Part shown: piece by piece, positions 1 to 8,426 of the stretch
How the letters are laid out: every line of letters begins with the position of its first letter
Position numbering within the stretch: position 1 is the stretch's first letter
Source: Bacteroidota bacterium
GTDB lineage: Bacteria > Bacteroidota > Bacteroidia > Bacteroidales > WCHB1-69
DNA length: 64,000 bases
Direction: 5' to 3'
Assembly: GCA_023413895.1 (NCBI GenBank)
Contig: JAEZOU010000005.1
Coordinates: 1 to 64,000 of the forward strand
Notes under the pieces: generated by a model
What the model was told of the DNA's origin: nothing
Seen by the model: the letters and a program-made list of their open reading frames with translations, nothing else
Database searches by the model: none
Program-made: the position numbers and the translations under genes

Positions 1-1413
1 ATCCACGAGCCACCCGTAGAGGCCATATCCGTATCAGGCGAAACGCTACTATGGAGCAATGGTTTTCGAGGTACAGAAGCATACTACTACAACGATGGTT
101 ATCTCTCTGCTTACTATATAGACCCTACCACAGGCTGTCCTTCAGAAAAAGCATACGCCTTTATAGAGCCAGCCCCCAACTATGACGCGCTACTGACAGG
201 CTGCTACGAAATATGTTCCGATTCATTAACACATCAGCTTCCTGTGTATGGTTTCTATCCCTATCATGCATCGCAATTTCAATGGTTCTGGTTCCGAGAC
301 TCTATGCTCCTTACGCAAGGAACAGACCTGAGTCCAGTTTTACCGCTTCCCAATTACGGAACTTACCATCTACAAACCGAATATTACGATGATTACGGCA
401 ACCATTGTGTCAGCGAATCACCCGAATTTATCCTTGAAAATACTTTCTATTGTACCTGCGATAGCATTCAATTCAAACCCGAAAACATAACTTGTAGTGT
501 TGAGGGGTGTAAACTTATATACACCATTCGATATACAATCTGCAATATAGGATCCCATAATTTAGATTTCTTTGACCTTCAACTTCCTGTCGGTGGAGAA
601 CTTCTAAGCGACAATCTTCCGGTTGACCTCCCTGCAGGTGACTGCCAGACGTTGGAGTTCAGCATTAGTCTCACCGACTTTACCACCACTATGTTCGAGT
701 TTATTTTGAGAGATAGAAAGCAAAATTGTGAGATCAGCTTTGTAGAAAATCTGAATTGGCATACTTGCGTCGATTCCGACTGTGATATTGCGGACTTTTT
801 ATTCGACTTTAACCCAGAGTTGAGTACAGCACATCAAAGTTCCTACTTCCAATTTTATGCTCATATCGAGAATGCAATTGAGGTTCTTTCGATGTGGAGC
901 AGGCCGTCGCAAGTGATAGATTTTGTATATAATGGAAGCGATGTTGAAGGACTGCTGATGTTAGACTACGGCTTACTAACACAAATGAGGTCAAACGGAC
1001 AAGAGTTTTGCCTCTATATGGTATCTTGTGTAGATGGAGAACACCTTTGTTACGATTCTCTCTGCATACCAGCGGAACAGTTTTTCGATGTTATTCCAAG
1101 TGAATTTCGGCAGCTTGCAGATAATGGTTCTCTTGACGAGACTCTCTTCGAGCCTACTGCCGAACCGCTATCACTGCCTGCTGCAGACAAACCTTACCTT
1201 GCACCCAATCCCGCCCACAACGAAGTGACGGTAATGGGTATTTCTTCCGAAAAGGTAGTAGAAATCGCAGTTCTAACTATGAAAGGAGAAGTAGTTGCTA
1301 CCCACACTCTTACGCATAGATTTGAAATAGGAAGATTAGCGAACGCCACCTACATTGTTCGAGTAAGAACCGCCGACAACCAAATCCACTACTTAAAATT
1401 GGTAAAACAATAA
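1..1413 (+). CDS. T9SS-exported surface protein, 5' end outside window
   Basis: The reading frame is open from the first base, so only the C-terminal 470 residues are visible. A GTG at 244 is in frame but has no sign of being a start. The last ~75 residues form a type-A T9SS sorting domain: a PNPA motif (YLAPNPAHNEVTV), a beta-rich stretch and the terminal KLVKQ. Proteins of this class cross the inner membrane by Sec and are exported and anchored or released by the T9SS. The rest is beta-rich and Cys-containing with no family I can name. It is not part of an operon with the opposite-strand gene downstream, from which a hairpin separates it. The export route is confident; the function is unknown. 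Confidence 0.85.
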   Translation: MHEPPVEAISVSGETLLWSNGFRGTEAYYYNDGYLSAYYIDPTTGCPSEKAYAFIEPAPNYDALLTGCYEICSDSLTHQLPVYGFYPYHASQFQWFWFRDSMLLTQGTDLSPVLPLPNYGTYHLQTEYYDDYGNHCVSESPEFILENTFYCTCDSIQFKPENITCSVEGCKLIYTIRYTICNIGSHNLDFFDLQLPVGGELLSDNLPVDLPAGDCQTLEFSISLTDFTTTMFEFILRDRKQNCEISFVENLNWHTCVDSDCDIADFLFDFNPELSTAHQSSYFQFYAHIENAIEVLSMWSRPSQVIDFVYNGSDVEGLLMLDYGLLTQMRSNGQEFCLYMVSCVDGEHLCYDSLCIPAEQFFDVIPSEFRQLADNGSLDETLFEPTAEPLSLPAADKPYLAPNPAHNEVTVMGISSEKVVEIAVLTMKGEVVATHTLTHRFEIGRLANATYIVRVRTADNQIHYLKLVKQ

Positions 1414-1429
1414 AAATCGGAAATGCAAA

Positions 1430-1471
1430 ATGCCTCCGAAAATTTATCAAAACTTTCGGAGGCATCGTTTT
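1430..1471 (+). terminator. Hairpin terminator after the T9SS cargo gene
   Basis: A perfect 12-bp stem (1430-1441 with 1454-1465) is followed by a short T-rich stretch. It lies between two convergent genes, so it may stop transcription from both sides. The T tract is short, so its strength is uncertain. Confidence 0.6.
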
Positions 1472-1528
1472 ATATTCTTTATCTTTTAAATTACTTTGTA
1501 AACTATCCAATTTATATCAGCATCCTTT

Positions 1529-2491
1529 TTATTCCTCTTTCTTGCAATCTTTTTCAATGATGTAGTTGTTGCGGTCGGAGGAGTTTCTATAAATCATATC
1601 TCCTAAAAAGCCAGACATGAAGAATAGTGTTCCCAAAACCATTGCTAAAAGAGCAAGATAGAAGAGCGGCTGGTCAGTTACCGCGCGGGGAACCATTCCT
1701 TGTCCTTGTAAAATGAGTTTCTTGGCAATGATAAAGACCGTTATTAAGCCGCCAATCAGGAAAAGAATGGATCCGCCAAGTCCGAAGAAATGCATCGGTC
1801 TTTTCCCAAATCTTGTAGTGAAAGAGATGGAAATCAGATCTAAAAATCCATTGACAAAACGGTCCCAGCCAAATTTGGTAACTCCATATTTGCGTTTGCG
1901 GTGAATTACTACTTTCTCGCCAATCTTGTCAAATCCGCTCCATTTCGCAATAACAGGAATGTAGCGGTGCATCTCGCCATAAACTTCAATGGTTTTTACC
2001 ACTTCGTTGCGATATGCTTTGAGTCCGCAGTTAAAATCGTGTAACTTGATGCCAGAGATTTTTCGAGTAGTCCAATTGAAGAATTTGGAAGGAATATTTT
2101 TTGCTAATTTAGAGTCGTAGCGTACCTTTTTCCAGCCAGAAACCATATCAAACCCATCCTCTTTAATCATTTTGTATAGTTCTGGTATTTCGTCAGGGCT
2201 GTCTTGTAAGTCAGCATCCATAGTGATAACTACATCGCCTTCAGCACGTTGAAATCCTGTGTTAAGTGCGGCAGATTTTCCATAGTTTCTTCTGAATTTT
2301 ACCCCTTTGAATGCGCTATTCTCGCTCATCAGTTGCTGAATCACTTGCCAGGATTTGTCTTTACTTCCATCATCAATAAATAGAACTTCGTAACTGAAGT
2401 TGTTTTCTTTCATTACTCGGTCAATCCATGCTGCCAACTCTGGCAACGATTCCTCTTCGTTAAATAGAGGTACAATTACTGATATATCCAT
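1529..2491 (-). CDS. Family 2 glycosyltransferase (DPM1/GtrB-like), membrane anchored
   Basis: This 320-residue protein starts with a GT-A fold (MDISVIVPLFNEEES) and has an IDDGS motif near residue 40 and the DADLQD metal/nucleotide motif near 92-97. Two hydrophobic C-terminal segments probably anchor it in the inner membrane. Relatives of this shape move a sugar from a nucleotide donor to undecaprenyl phosphate, or otherwise act in glycan assembly; the substrate cannot be read here. The ATG at 2491 is preferred to an in-frame start at 2515, because the latter would overlap the stop of the upstream gene and adds a weak leader. It is the last gene of the minus-strand run with the SPOR protein, kdsB and the nucleoside kinase. 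Confidence 0.88.
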   Translation of the reverse strand: MDISVIVPLFNEEESLPELAAWIDRVMKENNFSYEVLFIDDGSKDKSWQVIQQLMSENSAFKGVKFRRNYGKSAALNTGFQRAEGDVVITMDADLQDSPDEIPELYKMIKEDGFDMVSGWKKVRYDSKLAKNIPSKFFNWTTRKISGIKLHDFNCGLKAYRNEVVKTIEVYGEMHRYIPVIAKWSGFDKIGEKVVIHRKRKYGVTKFGWDRFVNGFLDLISISFTTRFGKRPMHFFGLGGSILFLIGGLITVFIIAKKLILQGQGMVPRAVTDQPLFYLALLAMVLGTLFFMSGFLGDMIYRNSSDRNNYIIEKDCKKEE

Positions 2492-2499
2492 TTTTATTA

Positions 2500-3816
2500 T
2501 TATTTTAGTACCCAATAATTTTTATCAATTTTTGCAGCAAAATTAATCGCCTCATTTTCAGTGTCGAAAATGCCGATGCAAACACGCAAACGATTGTTGC
2601 CGTTCTGTTTTACAATTTTTGCATTGTATCTTTGTAAACTTTTTTGTTTGATATGTAATTCTGCATCCGATTGCTTTATAAAACTGCCCGCAATAACATA
2701 GAATTTTCCACTTTCAAATTCAATGATTGGAATATTTTCATAAGTTGCAGTAGGCTTAGGAGCAGGTTTAACTTCTTGAACAATAGTTTCTTCCATAGTA
2801 GGTTCGATTACTTCTTCAACTTCTTCAACTTCTTCTTCCAACTCCTCGTTAGACGTTGTTTCTAGACTCGGAATCTCTTCATTATCTGTTGTATCAGATG
2901 GCGTTGTAAGTTCAGTATTCGTTTCCTTTTTATCAATGATTTTCTGATAAAGATGAACTAACTCATCGTCAAAAAGCGCTGCTAGTACGCCAATACTTGC
3001 CAATATGATAAGGATGAAAAGCCAAACCTCCCATCTTCTTTTTCTTTTCCCTTTATTGTCATCATCGTCCTCTTCCTCTTCCTCTATTTCTTGTGTATCC
3101 TCACTTTCCGGAACTTCTTCGGTTTTAGACTCTTCAATCTCAGGTTGGCAATCATTATTTTCAAGTTGATTTTCGGTTTCAATAGTTGTGGAGGTTTCCA
3201 GAGGCATAGTTTCTGCACTTTCTGGTTCTGCTTCCACTTCTGCAATTTCACCTTCTTGCCTATCTTTTTCCTCAATAGGTGCGTTAGAATCATTTTCAGT
3301 AGGCAACGTTTCCAATACTTCTGGTTCCAAAATCACCTGTGGAGGTGTGGTTTCCGCTTGAGGAGTTTCTTGGTCTTCCACAACTTCAGTAGTCTCTTCT
3401 GAAATGATTCCTGTTGGCGTTATCACTAAAGGATTCATTCCTTCAAATTCGAGGTTAAGTTCTTGAATATATGACGATTCAAATATTATTTCCTCTTTTT
3501 TGCCACGACGGAAAGTCCCGAAGTTGTCGTATGTAATACTTTGATTATTATTGATGGCCGCTTTCAATTCATCAATCCAACGATTGCACATTTCGTAAGC
3601 ATCAACAATAGTTATTTGCTCCCATTGAGAAAGTTTTGTTGCAAAAGCAAATCCGTTTGCCTCTTTGTCCTCCTGAAATTGGATAATAACTTGCGGTGGT
3701 GTAATTTTGTTATCATTTATAGAAGCCTCCTTGCGTACACAACGAAATATACCCAAACTACTAAGATAAACGGATTCTTCCGTCTGTAATGCTCTGATAA
3801 TATTTTTGATAATCAT
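2500..3816 (-). CDS. HU-like domain / transmembrane / SPOR-domain protein
   Basis: This 438-residue protein has three parts. Residues ~1-135 resemble the bacterial HU-CCDC81 type tandem HU-like domains (MIIKNIIRALQTEESV, then YDNFGTFRRGKKEE). A long Glu/Thr/Pro-rich linker follows, then basic residues and one membrane span at ~262-282. After a second acidic stretch, a C-terminal SPOR domain occupies ~371-438 (KFYVIAGSFIKQSDAE to the end). SPOR domains bind denuded septal peptidoglycan, so the protein should span the inner membrane with the HU-like part in the cytoplasm and SPOR in the periplasm. The start at 3816 is preferred to 3873 because it begins the conserved domain and lies 4 nt from the kdsB stop. 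A septum/nucleoid link is inference. Confidence 0.85.
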   Translation of the reverse strand: MIIKNIIRALQTEESVYLSSLGIFRCVRKEASINDNKITPPQVIIQFQEDKEANGFAFATKLSQWEQITIVDAYEMCNRWIDELKAAINNNQSITYDNFGTFRRGKKEEIIFESSYIQELNLEFEGMNPLVITPTGIISEETTEVVEDQETPQAETTPPQVILEPEVLETLPTENDSNAPIEEKDRQEGEIAEVEAEPESAETMPLETSTTIETENQLENNDCQPEIEESKTEEVPESEDTQEIEEEEEDDDDNKGKRKRRWEVWLFILIILASIGVLAALFDDELVHLYQKIIDKKETNTELTTPSDTTDNEEIPSLETTSNEELEEEVEEVEEVIEPTMEETIVQEVKPAPKPTATYENIPIIEFESGKFYVIAGSFIKQSDAELHIKQKSLQRYNAKIVKQNGNNRLRVCIGIFDTENEAINFAAKIDKNYWVLK

Positions 3817-3820
3817 AGTT

Positions 3821-4540
3821 TTATTCTTTGATATTTGGAATCTGTTGCAAATCTTCAGGAGTGTCAATAGCAATACTTTCGTGATAACATTCTGCAGTAT
3901 AGATAGATATATCGTTTTCTAACCATCGTAATTGTTCCAATTTTTCACAATTTTCTAAAGTAGAGGTAGGAAGTTGAACAATTTTTTGTAGTGTTTTCTG
4001 ACGATATGCATAGATGCCAATATGTTTGAAATAGGAAGTTTCGGCGTCTCCTCTGCGATAGGGAATGGGAAAACGGGAGAAGTAAAGTGCACGTTTCTGC
4101 TTGGAAATCACTACTTTAACTTTATTCGGGTTTTCAGTCTCTTCAGTTTGAGTAATAGGTTTGATAAGAGTGGCTATTTCAACTTCTGGGTTTTCAAAAA
4201 GGGAAATTAGCGTATTAATCTCCTCTTTTCGGATAAAGGGTTCATCGCCTTGTATGTTAACGATGATATCTTCGTCAGAAAGTTGCAATTTAGCAGCCAC
4301 TTCGCCGCAACGGTCGGTACCTGATGGGTGTGTCGGTTTTGTGAGTACAACCTCGCCACCGAAGCTGATTACAGCATCATGAATGCGTATGTCATCAGTC
4401 GCAACAACTACCTTATCTAGCGATGCTTTGCTTGCTCGTTCATATACGTGTTGAATCATCGGTTTCCCATAAATCAAAGCCAAAGGTTTGCCTGGAAAAC
4501 GTGTAGAAGCATATCGTGCAGGAATAATACCAATTTTCAT
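3821..4540 (-). CDS. kdsB: 3-deoxy-manno-octulosonate cytidylyltransferase (CMP-Kdo synthetase)
   Basis: KdsB activates Kdo with CTP to CMP-Kdo, the donor for the lipopolysaccharide inner core, in the cytoplasm. The 239-residue protein has the family start (MKIGIIPARYASTRFPGKPL), the nucleotide-contact segment HPSGTDRCGEVA and the VNIQGDEPFI motif, and its length is normal. It lies 2 nt from the nucleoside kinase upstream and 4 nt from the SPOR gene downstream, so all are probably cotranscribed. kdsD, an earlier Kdo-pathway gene, is at 58042-59001 of this window. The two together support a Kdo-containing LPS. Confidence 0.97.
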   Translation of the reverse strand: MKIGIIPARYASTRFPGKPLALIYGKPMIQHVYERASKASLDKVVVATDDIRIHDAVISFGGEVVLTKPTHPSGTDRCGEVAAKLQLSDEDIIVNIQGDEPFIRKEEINTLISLFENPEVEIATLIKPITQTEETENPNKVKVVISKQKRALYFSRFPIPYRRGDAETSYFKHIGIYAYRQKTLQKIVQLPTSTLENCEKLEQLRWLENDISIYTAECYHESIAIDTPEDLQQIPNIKE

Positions 4541-4542
4541 TT

Positions 4543-5181
4543 CTATTTTACTTGTTGGTCAAAAAGTCCGTGAATTTCAGCATCTATTTTTTCGATAACA
4601 GCACCAAAATCTTCAGGAACTTCTGCAAATTTAATAGTATTTACATCAATAATTAGAAGTTTTCCCTGTTTTGATTCCTTATATTTCTCAATCCAAGTAT
4701 CGTAACGATTATTCAGATTTTGGAGATAAGAGATGTTGATTGAGTTTTCATAATCTCTACCTCTTTTGGCAATTTGAGAAACCAAAGTGGAGACATCAGC
4801 CTTGAGATATATCAATAAATCAGGGGCTTGCAAAAATTGAGACATCAACTCGAATAGTGAAGCGTAATTTTCAAAGTCGCGAGTTGCCATTAAGTTCATT
4901 TCGTGAAGATTGGGTGCAAAAATGTACGCATCTTCATAAATTGTACGATCTTGAACAATATTTTTCTTTCTATTTCTGATGTCAATTACTTGTCTAAATC
5001 TGTTATTAAGGAAATAGACTTGAAGGTTGAAGGACCAACGTTGCATATCTTCGTAGAAACTTGCCAAATAAGGATTGTGTTCTACGCTTTCATACATTGG
5101 TTCCCAATTATAATGTTTGGCTAACATTCCGGTGAGGGTTGTTTTTCCAGAGCCTATATTACCAGCAATTGCAATATGCAT
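4543..5181 (-). CDS. Deoxynucleoside kinase (dAK/dGK family)
   Basis: This 212-residue cytoplasmic kinase phosphorylates deoxynucleosides for salvage. A P-loop (AGNIGSGKTT) lies at residues 6-15, and a catalytic segment with an Asp-Arg pair (VQDRTIYEDAYIF) at the centre. A lid-like region containing KRGRDYE is visible further on. The fold and length match bacterial deoxyadenosine/deoxyguanosine kinases; which base is preferred cannot be told. It is the first gene of a tight block with kdsB. The 21-nt gap to the OPT transporter upstream suggests read-through from that gene is possible. Confidence 0.9.
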   Translation of the reverse strand: MHIAIAGNIGSGKTTLTGMLAKHYNWEPMYESVEHNPYLASFYEDMQRWSFNLQVYFLNNRFRQVIDIRNRKKNIVQDRTIYEDAYIFAPNLHEMNLMATRDFENYASLFELMSQFLQAPDLLIYLKADVSTLVSQIAKRGRDYENSINISYLQNLNNRYDTWIEKYKESKQGKLLIIDVNTIKFAEVPEDFGAVIEKIDAEIHGLFDQQVK

Positions 5182-5202
5182 AATTGTATAATTTTATGTC
5201 GA

Positions 5203-7254
5203 TTATTGATTTTGTACTTGTTTTTTATCGGAAATTGAGTGCATTACTAAATAGATGCAAAGTGCAGCAAATGCAGCGATAGCCAGATAGTTAAAAGCTG
5301 CTGAGTTTGCGTATGCTTCGGTAGTTGCTACATCAATACCTAAGTTTTTAAGAATAGCACTTACTACGCCCATAATTGCGCCACCTGCAAGCAATCCTGA
5401 TGCTAACAAGGTTCCTTTTTCTTTGCGTTGTTTGTTGATGGCTTCATCTTTGCTTCGTGAGCCTACATACCAAGCTAACGCACCACCAATGAGAAGTGGA
5501 ACATTGAGTTGTAATGGAATAAACATGCCTAATGAGAATGCTAAAGCAGGAATGCCAATGCGGTCAAGAAGAAGTGCTAAAATTGCACCAACGATGTATA
5601 GTAACCATGGAGTTTGTCCTCCGAACATTAAGGGTTGAATGATGGCAGCCATTGCGTTTGCTTGTGGTGCTACAAGTGCATCATCGCCAGAATATCCGTA
5701 TGTTTCGGAAAGAAGCATAATAACAGCACCTACTGTAAGCGCTGAAACTGCTGTTCCTAAGAATTTAAACATCTGTTGTTTGTATGGAGATGTTCCAATC
5801 CAATATCCAATCTTTAAATCGGTAATAAAACCACCAGCCATAGCTAAAGCAGAGCATACAATACCACCTACCACAAGGGCAATTACAATTCCAGAACCTC
5901 CTTGTAAACCGATAGCGGAAAGAATAAATGAAGCTAAAATCAAGGTCATCATGGTCATTCCTGATACAGGATTGTTACCTACAGTTGCAATTGCTGTTGC
6001 AGCAACAGTGGTGAAAAGAAATGCGAATAGGAAAATTACTAATAGACTGACTAAAATCTGTACTAAATTCATCTTTAATCCACCAAATAGGAAGAAAATT
6101 ACGGTAAGAATGGCAACAGCTAAGAATCCGAAAAGGATAATCTTCATGGAAAGATCTCGCTCTGTACGAAGTTCTTGAGTTTGAGTTTGGGTGCTCTTAC
6201 GAGAAGAGAATGCAACACCCATTGACTTCTTAATTACGCCAGCAGATTTAATAACGCCTAAGATTCCTGCCATAGCGATACCCCCAATGCCGATGTATCT
6301 TACATAGTCCGCAAAGATGGTTTCAGCACTAAGCGTGGACATTGCAATGCCGTCGGGGGTAAGTCCGTAACTGCCTAAAAGGGGGACGATAAACCACCAA
6401 GAAAGAAATGAACCTGCACAAATAATTGTGGCATATTTTAATCCAATAAGGTAGCCTGTTCCTAGTAGGATTGAACTAGCATTCATTTTGAAGACAAATT
6501 TATGATTGGTTGCCAATTGCTCGCCCCAAGCAAACATTCGGGTGCTGATGTTTTCAGACCAGAATCGGAATGTAGTCATAAGAAAATCATACATTCCACC
6601 AATAAGACTGCTGATTACCAGTAATTTGGCTTGCGCTCCGCCTTTCGCTCCCGATACCAAAATCTCTGTAGTTGCGGTAGCTTCTGGGAATGGATATTTA
6701 CCATGCATTTCCGAAACAAAATATTTGCGGAATGGAATTAAAAAGAGAATGCCTAAAAATCCTCCTAAAAGCGATGCCAAGAAAATCTGCATAAAGTTGA
6801 CTTGAATCTCAGCTCCAATGGCAGGATTGCTCTCTTTAATAATGTAAATAGCAGGAAGTGTAAAAATTGCTCCCGCAACAATAACTCCTGAACTTGCTCC
6901 AATAGATTGGATAATTACGTTTTCTGAAAGTGGACTTTTACGTTTAGCTAATGTTGATGCTCCTACTGCAATAATGGCAATTGGAATAGCTGCTTCAAAA
7001 ACTTGGCCAAAACGAAGTCCAGAGTAAGCTGTAGCAGCAGAAAAAAGTACTGCCATTACTAAACCCCAAAGAATAGTCCAACCGTTAATTTCTGGATATT
7101 TTTTGTCACCTCTGAGTATCGGACGATACTTTTCTCCTGGCTTTAATTCAGAGTATGCGTTGTCTGGCATTTTGATTTCCTCAGTTTCTTGAGAACTGTT
7201 TTGAGGTTCTTGATATACCTCTTTTTCATTTGTTGATTTGTTTATAGATTCCAT
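5203..7254 (-). CDS. OPT-family oligopeptide transporter
   Basis: This 683-residue protein has about 15 hydrophobic segments spread over its whole length after a short polar N-terminus. Family motifs include TAYSGLRFGQVFEAAIP, the PFPEATA segment and a GGxITDLKIGYWIGTSP stretch. OPT proteins import small peptides or related compounds using the proton gradient; the bacterial branch is poorly characterised, so the substrate is not assigned. Residues 1-55 are polar and Glu-rich and look cytoplasmic. It heads the minus-strand group that continues with the nucleoside kinase. Confidence 0.93.
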   Translation of the reverse strand: MESINKSTNEKEVYQEPQNSSQETEEIKMPDNAYSELKPGEKYRPILRGDKKYPEINGWTILWGLVMAVLFSAATAYSGLRFGQVFEAAIPIAIIAVGASTLAKRKSPLSENVIIQSIGASSGVIVAGAIFTLPAIYIIKESNPAIGAEIQVNFMQIFLASLLGGFLGILFLIPFRKYFVSEMHGKYPFPEATATTEILVSGAKGGAQAKLLVISSLIGGMYDFLMTTFRFWSENISTRMFAWGEQLATNHKFVFKMNASSILLGTGYLIGLKYATIICAGSFLSWWFIVPLLGSYGLTPDGIAMSTLSAETIFADYVRYIGIGGIAMAGILGVIKSAGVIKKSMGVAFSSRKSTQTQTQELRTERDLSMKIILFGFLAVAILTVIFFLFGGLKMNLVQILVSLLVIFLFAFLFTTVAATAIATVGNNPVSGMTMMTLILASFILSAIGLQGGSGIVIALVVGGIVCSALAMAGGFITDLKIGYWIGTSPYKQQMFKFLGTAVSALTVGAVIMLLSETYGYSGDDALVAPQANAMAAIIQPLMFGGQTPWLLYIVGAILALLLDRIGIPALAFSLGMFIPLQLNVPLLIGGALAWYVGSRSKDEAINKQRKEKGTLLASGLLAGGAIMGVVSAILKNLGIDVATTEAYANSAAFNYLAIAAFAALCIYLVMHSISDKKQVQNQ

Positions 7255-7397
7255 ATTTTATTGATTATTAGCAAGATAATAATATGCATGAGTAGCTACA
7301 AAAATATAAAAATAGTTTTAATATTGTACCTTTTTATGGCTATTTTTTTAAAGAAAAATTTTTTTTGAAAAAGTGACTGAGCTATTGAAAAAAATTG

Positions 7398-7405
7398 TAT
7401 TTTTG
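7398..7405 (+). promoter_or_regulatory. Bacteroidota-type -7 box for tRNA-His
   Basis: TATTTTTG followed by C matches the Bacteroidota sigma factor -7 consensus TAnnTTTG. It lies 16 nt before the mature tRNA, a sensible spacing for a short 5' leader. Confidence 0.6.
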
Positions 7406-7421
7406 CACCCACAAAAACACG

Positions 7422-7495
7422 GCGATTGTAGCTCAGTTGGTTAGAGTGCCGGATTGTGGTTCCGAAGGTCGTGGGTTCGAATCCCACCAGTCGCC
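7422..7495 (+). tRNA. tRNA-His (GTG anticodon)
   Basis: A full cloverleaf can be drawn: a 7-bp acceptor stem with one G-U pair, a D arm with GCTC/GAGT, an anticodon loop TTGTGGT giving GTG, and a T arm GTGGG/CCCAC with TTCGAAT. The base before position 1 is G (7421) and the discriminator is C, which fits the G-1:C73 identity pair of tRNA-His. The top pair of the anticodon stem is C-A rather than a Watson-Crick pair. The full CCA is not encoded. Confidence 0.95.
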
Positions 7496-7505
7496 CAAAA
7501 TAAAA

Positions 7506-7532
7506 AGTCAACGTTACGTTGGCTTTTTTTTT
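7506..7532 (+). terminator. Rho-independent terminator after tRNA-His
   Basis: An 8-bp stem (7506-7513 with 7517-7524, one G-T pair) with a 3-nt loop is followed by a run of about nine T. It sits 11 nt after the tRNA. Confidence 0.85.
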
Positions 7533-7557
7533 ATCTTTGACAATCAATGTTTAACTT

Positions 7558-7965
7558 ATGAGAAAAGTTGCTACACTCGCATTTTTGTTATTTTGCTGTA
7601 CTATGATAAGCGTTTCGCAAAATTGTATTAATCAGGATGCTAAGTTGAATAAAGAGGTACAACAGCAAAATGTTCGCCCACAATTTCCCGGAGGGAATAA
7701 GGAGTTAGCAGTTTTTTTGTCAAAGAATATTAAATATCCTGAAAGTGCAAAACAAAATAAAATATCGGGTAGGGTAGTGGTAATGTTTCAGGTTGATGTT
7801 GATGGTACAATTTCTAATGTTAGTATTGCACAATCTCTTACTCCTGAGTGCGACAAAGAAGCAAAACGAGTAGTGAGTTTGATGCCAAAGTGGACTCCCG
7901 CCTTACAAAATGGTAAGCCTATTCGTTCTTTTTATCAAATACCTATTGTTTTTAAATTGAATTAA
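7558..7965 (+). CDS. Exported TonB C-terminal-domain protein
   Basis: This 135-residue protein has an N-terminal signal peptide (MRKVATLAFLLFCCTMISVSQ) followed by a TonB C-terminal fold, with the typical PQFPGG start, KYPESAKQNKISGRVVVMF core and a WTPALQNGKPI segment near the end. It lacks the transmembrane anchor and Pro-rich spacer of an energising TonB. It may therefore be a free periplasmic binder of TonB boxes or outer-membrane proteins rather than an energy transducer. Single-domain proteins like this are common in Bacteroidota. It is transcribed alone, between the tRNA terminator and the convergent nrdG. Confidence 0.85.
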   Translation: MRKVATLAFLLFCCTMISVSQNCINQDAKLNKEVQQQNVRPQFPGGNKELAVFLSKNIKYPESAKQNKISGRVVVMFQVDVDGTISNVSIAQSLTPECDKEAKRVVSLMPKWTPALQNGKPIRSFYQIPIVFKLN

Positions 7966-7973
7966 TGGGATTT

Positions 7974-8426
7974 TTATTTCCAAAATTGATTTGTTATATC
8001 AATTTTTTCACTAGCTTCAATTTTGTACAATCGCTGATTGGTCAATCGGCTCTTTAAACTACCTCGTTCTGGCTGGTATTCTCCCAATTTGATAAAGGAG
8101 AAAAATTCAGTATGGTTTGGAAAACTATTACGCCCTGAGTACCAAGCTGTTTTTAAGGGGTAGGTAGAAAGAATATAGTGCGCTAACTTCTCAATAGCCT
8201 CAACGTCGTTGTCTCCACCCATAAAACAAACACAAGTAATACTATCTTTATATCGAGAAATTATTGAGTCTAACTCAATGGTTGTAAGTTCAGGACCAAT
8301 ATTTTCACGAAGGTGAGGACTATGGCAGCCCTCGCAGCGATTGGGACAGCACGTTAGGTTTATGGCTAATGTTACTTCATCAGGAATCTCCTGAAAGACG
8401 ATGTCGAAGTTGTAATATCTAAGCAT
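7974..8426 (-). CDS. nrdG: Anaerobic ribonucleotide reductase activating enzyme
   Basis: NrdG is a radical SAM enzyme that uses a 4Fe-4S cluster and S-adenosylmethionine to create the glycyl radical on NrdD. The 150-residue protein carries the cluster-binding CPNRCEGC (Cys27, Cys31, Cys34), preceded by an extra Cys26. The GG-type SAM contact (CFMGGDND) lies around residues 70-77. Its length is normal for the short NrdG form. The start codon overlaps the end of nrdD by 8 bp, so translation is probably coupled. Both should be controlled by the cobalamin riboswitch ahead of nrdD. Confidence 0.95.
   Translation of the reverse strand: MLRYYNFDIVFQEIPDEVTLAINLTCCPNRCEGCHSPHLRENIGPELTTIELDSIISRYKDSITCVCFMGGDNDVEAIEKLAHYILSTYPLKTAWYSGRNSFPNHTEFFSFIKLGEYQPERGSLKSRLTNQRLYKIEASEKIDITNQFWK

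Noticed and set aside
5639..6178. 179-residue open frame on the plus strand
   Set aside because: It is wholly inside the OPT transporter gene on the other strand, in mirror phase, with low-complexity Thr/Ala/Ile-rich text.
7296..7547. Minus-strand open frame containing a GFEPTTFGTTIRHSNQLSY-like peptide
   Set aside because: It lies across the tRNA-His gene and its terminator; this peptide is the known artefact of translating the antisense of a tRNA T arm.
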